Source: Chloroflexota bacterium (GTDB taxonomy: Bacteria > Chloroflexota > Limnocylindria > Limnocylindrales > Limnocylindraceae). Taken from it: a DNA stretch of 8,869 nucleotides. The notes under the pieces were generated by a model. That model did no database searches, was not told the origin of the DNA, and saw only the letters and a program-made list of their open reading frames with translations. Below, one piece after another: positions 5,557 through 8,869 of this stretch. Within the stretch, counting starts at the first letter, position 1, and each line of letters starts with the position of its first letter. The stretch covers positions 1 to 8,869 of the forward strand of contig JAEMRB010000038.1 in the NCBI GenBank assembly GCA_016463555.1. The letters run 5' to 3'. The translations under genes and the position numbers were made by a program.

Positions 5557-6231
5557 TTATGCCCCCGATCCTGCGTTTTCAGAGAGCGGCTTCGGCTTCA
5601 GCACATCGGCCGGAGCGTCGCCACGGTAGATCCAGACCTTCACGCCAATCTGACCGAATGTGGTCGTGGCGTGGAAGACGGAGAAGTCAATATCGGCGCG
5701 AAGCGTGTGCAGCGGAAGTCGACCGTCGCGGTCCCACTCGGTGCGGCTCATCTCAGCGCCGCCAAGTCGACCGGAGACCATGATCTTCACGCCCTTTGCG
5801 CCAGCCTTCATCGAACGCTGGATCCCCTGCTTCAGCGCCTTGCGGAAGGCGATGCGTCGGACCAACTGCGCGCCGATGGATGCGGCAACGAGATAGGCGT
5901 CGAGGTCTGGCTGTCGGATCTCCTTGATCTCAAGCTTGACCTTGCCGGCGCTGATCTCACCGATCGCAGCGCGGAGCACTTCAACGTTCTGGCCGCCCTT
6001 GCCGATCACAACACCCGGCTTTGCCGAGTGAACGGTCACGGTGACGTAGTTCAAGCCGCGCTCGATCTCAACCTTCGAGATGCTAGCCGCGGCCAACTTC
6101 ACGTCGATCAACTTACGAATGCGCAGGTCTTCCTGGAGGAGCTTGGTGTAGTCCTTGTCGGCGTACCACTGGGCAGACCACGTCTTCGTGATGCCGAGTC
6201 GGAAGCCTACTGGGTGAACCTTCTGTCCCAT
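5557..6231 (-). CDS. rpsC: 30S ribosomal protein S3
   Basis: S3 sits in the head of the small subunit at the mRNA entry channel and helps unwind mRNA. MGQKVHPVGFRLGITKTWSA opens the protein. The type II KH domain has its GxxG loop at 77-80 (IGKGGQNVEVLR), and the C-terminal domain contains GRLGGAEMSRTEW (154-166) and FGQIGVKVWIYRGD (192-205). Length is 224 residues, within the usual 210-240; the last residues (PLSENAGSGA) are unconserved. The ATG at 6231 is 2 bases after the rplV stop, with AAAGGAGG seven bases upstream inside rplV. The stop is TAA. Confidence 0.98.
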   Translation of the reverse strand: MGQKVHPVGFRLGITKTWSAQWYADKDYTKLLQEDLRIRKLIDVKLAAASISKVEIERGLNYVTVTVHSAKPGVVIGKGGQNVEVLRAAIGEISAGKVKLEIKEIRQPDLDAYLVAASIGAQLVRRIAFRKALKQGIQRSMKAGAKGVKIMVSGRLGGAEMSRTEWDRDGRLPLHTLRADIDFSVFHATTTFGQIGVKVWIYRGDAPADVLKPKPLSENAGSGA

Positions 6232-6233
6232 GG

Positions 6234-6578
6234 TCAGGCCTCCTTTGCGCTTACGACGACGGTGATGTGGGTCATTGGCTTATGGATGGCGAAGGCTCGC
6301 CCCTGCGCGCGAGGTCGGAAGCGCTTCAAGGTTGGACCCTCGTCGGCACTGGCGTCGACCACGAAGAGGCGGTCGGCCGGAATACTGTGGTTCGCTTCGG
6401 CGTTGGCCGTTGCGCTCTTCAATACGGAGGCGACATCGCGGGCCGAGGAGTGCGGCAGGAAGCGCAGGATCGCCGTGGCATCAGCCACAGACTTCCCCAT
6501 GATCGCTCGCACCACGAGCTGAGCACGGCGGGTCGAGCCGCGCACGTACTTCGCCGTTGCCTTCACGCGAATGCTCAC
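6234..6578 (-). CDS. rplV: 50S ribosomal protein L22
   Basis: L22 spans the large subunit, and its long beta hairpin lines the peptide exit tunnel; changes in that loop are known to give macrolide resistance. The start SIRVKATAKYVRGSTRRAQL and the hairpin signature KRFRPRAQGRAFAIHKPMTH (85-104), followed by ITVVV, are typical. Length is 114 residues, normal. No loop insertion or deletion is seen. The start is GTG at 6578, overlapping the rpsS TGA as GTGA. No good Shine-Dalgarno is seen upstream (GGCGGTGG only), so initiation probably relies on coupling to rpsS. Confidence 0.97.
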   Translation of the reverse strand: MSIRVKATAKYVRGSTRRAQLVVRAIMGKSVADATAILRFLPHSSARDVASVLKSATANAEANHSIPADRLFVVDASADEGPTLKRFRPRAQGRAFAIHKPMTHITVVVSAKEA

Positions 6579-6859
6579 GAGGCCACCGCCGTTGTTCGGT
6601 CGACGCGCTGGTGGCCCTTGAAGGTGCGCGTTGGCGAGAACTCGCCGAGGCGGTGCCCGACCATGTTCTCGGTGATGAAGACCGGCACATGCTTGCGGCC
6701 GTTGTAGACCGCCACGGTGTGGCCGATGAAGTCTGGATAGATGACCGATGCGCGCGACCAGGTCTTCACGACGCGCTTCTCATTGATCGCGTTCATTGCC
6801 TGAACGCGCGCAAGGAGCCGCTTCTCGATGAACGGAGCCTTCTTAGACGAACGTGACAT
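6575..6859 (-). CDS. rpsS: 30S ribosomal protein S19
   Basis: S19 is in the head of the small subunit and forms a complex with S13, close to the A-site tRNA and the central bridges. MSRSSKKAPFIEKRLLARVQ opens it, and the signature HVPVFITENMVGHRLGEFSP (57-76), followed by TRTFKGH, is diagnostic. Length is 94 residues, normal. The ATG at 6859 has a strong GAGGAGGAGG site upstream, in the 16-base gap after rplB, the second largest gap in the cluster. The TGA stop overlaps the GTG of rplV. Confidence 0.98.
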   Translation of the reverse strand: MSRSSKKAPFIEKRLLARVQAMNAINEKRVVKTWSRASVIYPDFIGHTVAVYNGRKHVPVFITENMVGHRLGEFSPTRTFKGHQRVDRTTAVAS

Positions 6860-6863
6860 TAAG

Positions 6864-6873
6864 CCTCCTCCTC
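6864..6873 (-). promoter_or_regulatory. Ribosome binding site of rpsS
   Basis: On the minus strand this reads GAGGAGGAGG, ending 4 bases before the ATG at 6859. It lies in the 16-base rplB-rpsS gap and is one of the strongest Shine-Dalgarno sequences in the window. Confidence 0.8.
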
Positions 6874-6875
6874 GA

Positions 6876-7703
6876 TCAGCGTGCGTGTCGCGAGCGGACG
6901 ATCAGCCGCTGCGTCAACTTATTGCGGCGGGTACGAAGACCCATCGCAGGCTTGCCCCAAGGCGTCTTCGGAGGCATACCCGTTGGGGCCTTGCCTTCGC
7001 CACCGCCGTGAGGGTGATCGACCGGGTTCATTGCAGAGCCACGGACCTCTGGGCGCTTGCCCATGTGTCGCGCGCGCCCGGCCTTACCGATCGCCATGTT
7101 CTCGTGGTCAAGGTTCGACACCTGGCCCACGGTTGCCATGCAGAGAAGTGGGACGAGACGCATCTCGCCGGAGGGCATACGAATGGTGGCAAATGTGCCC
7201 TCTTTGGCGACGAGCTGTGCGGCGGTTCCGGCGGAGCGGACCATCTGGCCGCCCTTCCCTGGAACGAGCTCAATGTTGTGGACCGTTGTACCGAGCGGCA
7301 TGCGACCGAGCGGCAGGGCGTTTCCGACCTTCGCTTCAGCATCCGGACCCGAGACCACGTTGTCGCCAACTGAGAGACCGTTTGGCAGGAGCATGTAGCG
7401 CTTCTCGCCATCGGCGTAGTTCAGAAGGCCGATGCGCGCCGAGCGGTTCGGATCGTACTCAACGGTCGCCACGCGGGCTGGCACGCCGAACTTGTTGCGG
7501 CGGAAGTCGATCTTGCGATAGAGGCGCTTCTGCTCGCCACCGCGGTGACGAACGGTGATCTTCCCCTGGAAGTTACGCCCTGAACCACGCACGAGCTTCT
7601 CGGTGAGCGGCTTGTGCGGCTCGCTGGTCGTGATCTCGTCGAACGTTGGCATGGTCATGCCACGGACGCCGGCGCTGGTTGGCTTCAATCGACGAAGTGC
7701 CAT
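6876..7703 (-). CDS. rplB: 50S ribosomal protein L2
   Basis: L2 is the largest and one of the most conserved large-subunit proteins, needed for subunit association and peptidyl transfer. From ATG 7703 it is 275 residues, the family norm. MALRRLKPTSAGVRGMT opens it. The OB-like domain contains KITVRHRGGEQKRLYRKIDF (48-67), the SH3-like domain contains GKGGQMVRSAGTAAQLVAKE (149-168), and AMNPVDHPHGGGEGK (224-238) holds the conserved His230, matching E. coli His229. The basic end is RNKLTQRLIVRSRHAR. An ATG further upstream (7769) adds 22 unrelated residues inside rplW and is rejected. It follows rplW by 2 bases. Confidence 0.98.
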   Translation of the reverse strand: MALRRLKPTSAGVRGMTMPTFDEITTSEPHKPLTEKLVRGSGRNFQGKITVRHRGGEQKRLYRKIDFRRNKFGVPARVATVEYDPNRSARIGLLNYADGEKRYMLLPNGLSVGDNVVSGPDAEAKVGNALPLGRMPLGTTVHNIELVPGKGGQMVRSAGTAAQLVAKEGTFATIRMPSGEMRLVPLLCMATVGQVSNLDHENMAIGKAGRARHMGKRPEVRGSAMNPVDHPHGGGEGKAPTGMPPKTPWGKPAMGLRTRRNKLTQRLIVRSRHAR

Positions 7704-7705
7704 GG

Positions 7706-8008
7706 TTAGACTCCTTCGAAGAACTGAATCTTCTCGCCAGGGGCGAGGGTGACCATGGCCTTGCGCCATGGGGTCGTCTTACCTGGGAAGCGGCTGCGGG
7801 CGAGTGTGCCGCGCGTCTCCTTCGCCTTGGTGGTGAGCACGTTGACCTCCTTCACCTTGACGGTGAAGAGCGAGGCGATGGCGGCGGCGATCTCAATCTT
7901 GGAGGCGTCGGCGTGCACGGCGAAGGTGTACGTGCCGGTCTGCGACTGCAAGATCGACTTCTCGGAGATCACGGGGCGAAGGATCGTCTCGTGTGGGGTG
8001 CGGTTCAT
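7706..8008 (-). CDS. rplW: 50S ribosomal protein L23
   Basis: L23 sits at the peptide tunnel exit and is the main docking site for trigger factor and a contact of the signal recognition particle. TILRPVISEKSILQSQTGTY (8-27) with TFAVHADASKIEIAAAIASL (28-47) is the family N-terminal half. FTVKVKEVNVLTTKAKETRG (48-67) and the basic loop to KKAMVTLAPGEKI-like RKAMVTLAPGEKIQFFEGV complete it. Length is 100 residues, normal. The ATG at 8008 overlaps the rplD TGA as ATGA, with a near-perfect AGGAGGTG five bases upstream (8014-8021). The stop is TAA. Confidence 0.97.
   Translation of the reverse strand: MNRTPHETILRPVISEKSILQSQTGTYTFAVHADASKIEIAAAIASLFTVKVKEVNVLTTKAKETRGTLARSRFPGKTTPWRKAMVTLAPGEKIQFFEGV
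7711..7716 (-). promoter_or_regulatory. Ribosome binding site of rplB
   Basis: On the minus strand this reads AAGGAG, seven bases before the ATG at 7703 and inside the last codons of rplW. It fixes the L2 start and argues against the upstream in-frame ATG. Confidence 0.8.
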
Positions 8009-8619
8009 CCGTACACCTCCTGGATCTCGGCAAGGGCTGCCTGCTCCACGATGATCGTGTCGGCATTGACGAGGTCAACAACGTTGAGCGAGTCGGCGCG
8101 CAGCACCGAGAGGTGCGGGATGTTCGCTGCAGACTTGACCAGGGCGGTGCCGACAGTCGGCGAGACCACGAGCACATGCTTGCCGGCCTTGAGGGCGGAG
8201 CACATACCGGCGATCACCTGCGTCTTTGGTGTCTCGATGCCGAGCACGTCAATGATCTTGAGCGTTTCGACCTTAGCGGCGAGGGCGCCCAAGAGGGCTG
8301 CACGGCGCATGCGCTTCGGGAATGGAATCTCGTGTGAACGGACCTGTGGCCCGAAGACAACACCGCCGCCCTTCCACTGTGGCGAACGCGTGGAACCCTG
8401 TCGTGCGCGACCGGTCCCCTTCTGCTTCCATGGCTTGCGGCCACCACCGGCAACGGCACCGCGCTTCTTCGTAGCGTGCGTGCCCGTGCGTCGGCCGGCG
8501 AGCTGCGAGACAACGGCCTGGTGGATGAGCGCCTCATTCACTGGCGAAGAGAAGGCGGCAGGCAACTCAACGGTTCCCACCTTGGCTCCTGCTTTCGAGA
8601 AGACGTCAACAGTAGTCAT
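8005..8619 (-). CDS. rplD: 50S ribosomal protein L4
   Basis: L4 binds 23S rRNA early in assembly, and its extended loop lines the peptide tunnel with L22; loop mutations are known to give macrolide resistance. In E. coli L4 also represses the S10 operon by acting on its leader. The loop signature RKPWKQKGTGRARQGSTRSP (61-80), followed by QWKGGGVVFGP, is canonical, with no change obvious by eye. KMRRAALLGAL-like RMRRAALLGALAAKVE and the Rossmann-like C-terminal part with VLVVSPTV are present. Length is 204 residues, normal. The ATG at 8619 overlaps the rplC stop by one base (TAATG). The leader region that could carry L4 control lies outside the window. Confidence 0.98.
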   Translation of the reverse strand: MTTVDVFSKAGAKVGTVELPAAFSSPVNEALIHQAVVSQLAGRRTGTHATKKRGAVAGGGRKPWKQKGTGRARQGSTRSPQWKGGGVVFGPQVRSHEIPFPKRMRRAALLGALAAKVETLKIIDVLGIETPKTQVIAGMCSALKAGKHVLVVSPTVGTALVKSAANIPHLSVLRADSLNVVDLVNADTIIVEQAALAEIQEVYG

Positions 8620-8869
8620 TAGATCTGCTCCGCCTTGCTCACCATGACGAGTGCGTTCTTCGCGCCAGGAACCGAGCCCTTGAGGAGCAGCAGGTTCTGC
8701 GCGCCGTCGGAGCGAATGATGGTGACCTTCTGAATGGTGGTGCGATCCACACCCATGTGGCCAGCCATGCGGGTGCCGCGGTAGACACGACCTGGGGTCG
8801 TACCGGCACCGATCGAGCCTGGCTCGCGGTGATGGTCGGCGCCGTGGGTCTCAGGTCCGCTTGCGAAGC
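8619..8869 (-). CDS. rplC: 50S ribosomal protein L3, C-terminal part (runs off the window)
   Basis: L3 binds near the 3' end of 23S rRNA, helps start large-subunit assembly and reaches the peptidyl transferase centre with a loop. Only the last 82 codons plus stop are present; the gene begins beyond base 8869. The translation starts at the edge FASGPETHGADHHREPGSIG, continues AGTTPGRVYRGTRMAGHMGV, the family signature, and ends LVMVSKAEQI. It reads cleanly to TAA, which shares one base with the rplD ATG. In the loop, AGTT stands where E. coli has a Gln-containing QNQT segment that carries a methylated glutamine. Position at the head of the visible cluster, before rplD, is standard. Confidence 0.96.
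   Translation of the reverse strand, partial: FASGPETHGADHHREPGSIGAGTTPGRVYRGTRMAGHMGVDRTTIQKVTIIRSDGAQNLLLLKGSVPGAKNALVMVSKAEQI

Noticed and set aside
5671..6522. Plus-strand open frame of 283 codons
   Set aside because: It is antisense to rpsC and rplV, and no domain is recognisable. It is an artefact of base composition.
6881..7558. Plus-strand open frame of 225 codons
   Set aside because: It is antisense to rplB, with an Arg/Ser/Pro/Cys-rich translation typical of a shadow frame.
7704..7769. Longer N-terminus for L2 starting at ATG 7769
   Set aside because: It would overlap most of the rplW end and add 22 residues unlike L2. The ATG at 7703 has a good Shine-Dalgarno and gives the family length.
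7646..8647. Plus-strand open frame of 333 codons
   Set aside because: It lies antisense to rplB, rplW and rplD, which are certain genes. The length is explained by the codon pattern of G+C-rich sequence, and the translation resembles no protein family.

Overview
The whole window is one dense ribosomal-protein gene cluster read entirely on the minus strand. In transcription order (high to low coordinate) it runs rplC (3' part only), rplD, rplW, rplB, rpsS, rplV, rpsC, rplP, rpmC, rpsQ, rplN, rplX, rplE, rpsN, rpsH, rplF, rplR, rpsE, rpmD, rplO and the first 76 codons of secY. This is the conserved bacterial S10 operon joined directly to the spc operon. There are 21 genes in all. Only the two at the window edges, rplC and secY, are incomplete, and no frameshift or pseudogene is visible.

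The DNA is G+C-rich by eye, and the genes are packed with almost no spacers. Of the 20 junctions, 10 overlap, by 1, 4 or 8 bases. The only gap longer than 16 bases is the 57 bases between rplO and secY. Five genes (rplV, rplN, rplE, rplR, rplO) start with GTG, and each of those starts lies inside a GTGA overlap with the stop codon of the gene before it. The rest of the cluster uses ATG. Clear Shine-Dalgarno sequences lie before most genes, often inside the tail of the upstream gene. I see no internal promoter, terminator, tRNA, mobile element, CRISPR array or inserted foreign gene.

Part by part: bases 8869-4504 (rplC to rpsQ) are the S10 half, encoding the L2/L3/L4/L22/L23 core of the large subunit, S3/S19/S17 of the small subunit, and L16/L29. 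Bases 4507-288 (rplN to rplO) are the spc half, with L14, L24, L5, S14, S8, L6, L18, S5, L30 and L15. Bases 230-1 open secY, the translocon channel gene that usually ends this series. The shared transcript would supply ribosomal proteins in step with one another and link them to protein export.

The organism is a bacterium with compact gene packing. Features that help place it are a short zinc-type S14 (four cysteines), an L24 with a C-terminal zinc-ribbon-like tail, and long Lys/Ala/Pro-rich C-terminal tails on L15, L30 and L16. These fit several Gram-positive-like or deep-branching phyla. My best guess is a Chloroflexota lineage, possibly a streamlined free-living one, but this is an inference of low confidence. 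I found no undescribed system here. The points worth a second look are the protein tails, the start/stop coupling pattern and the lack of internal regulatory space.
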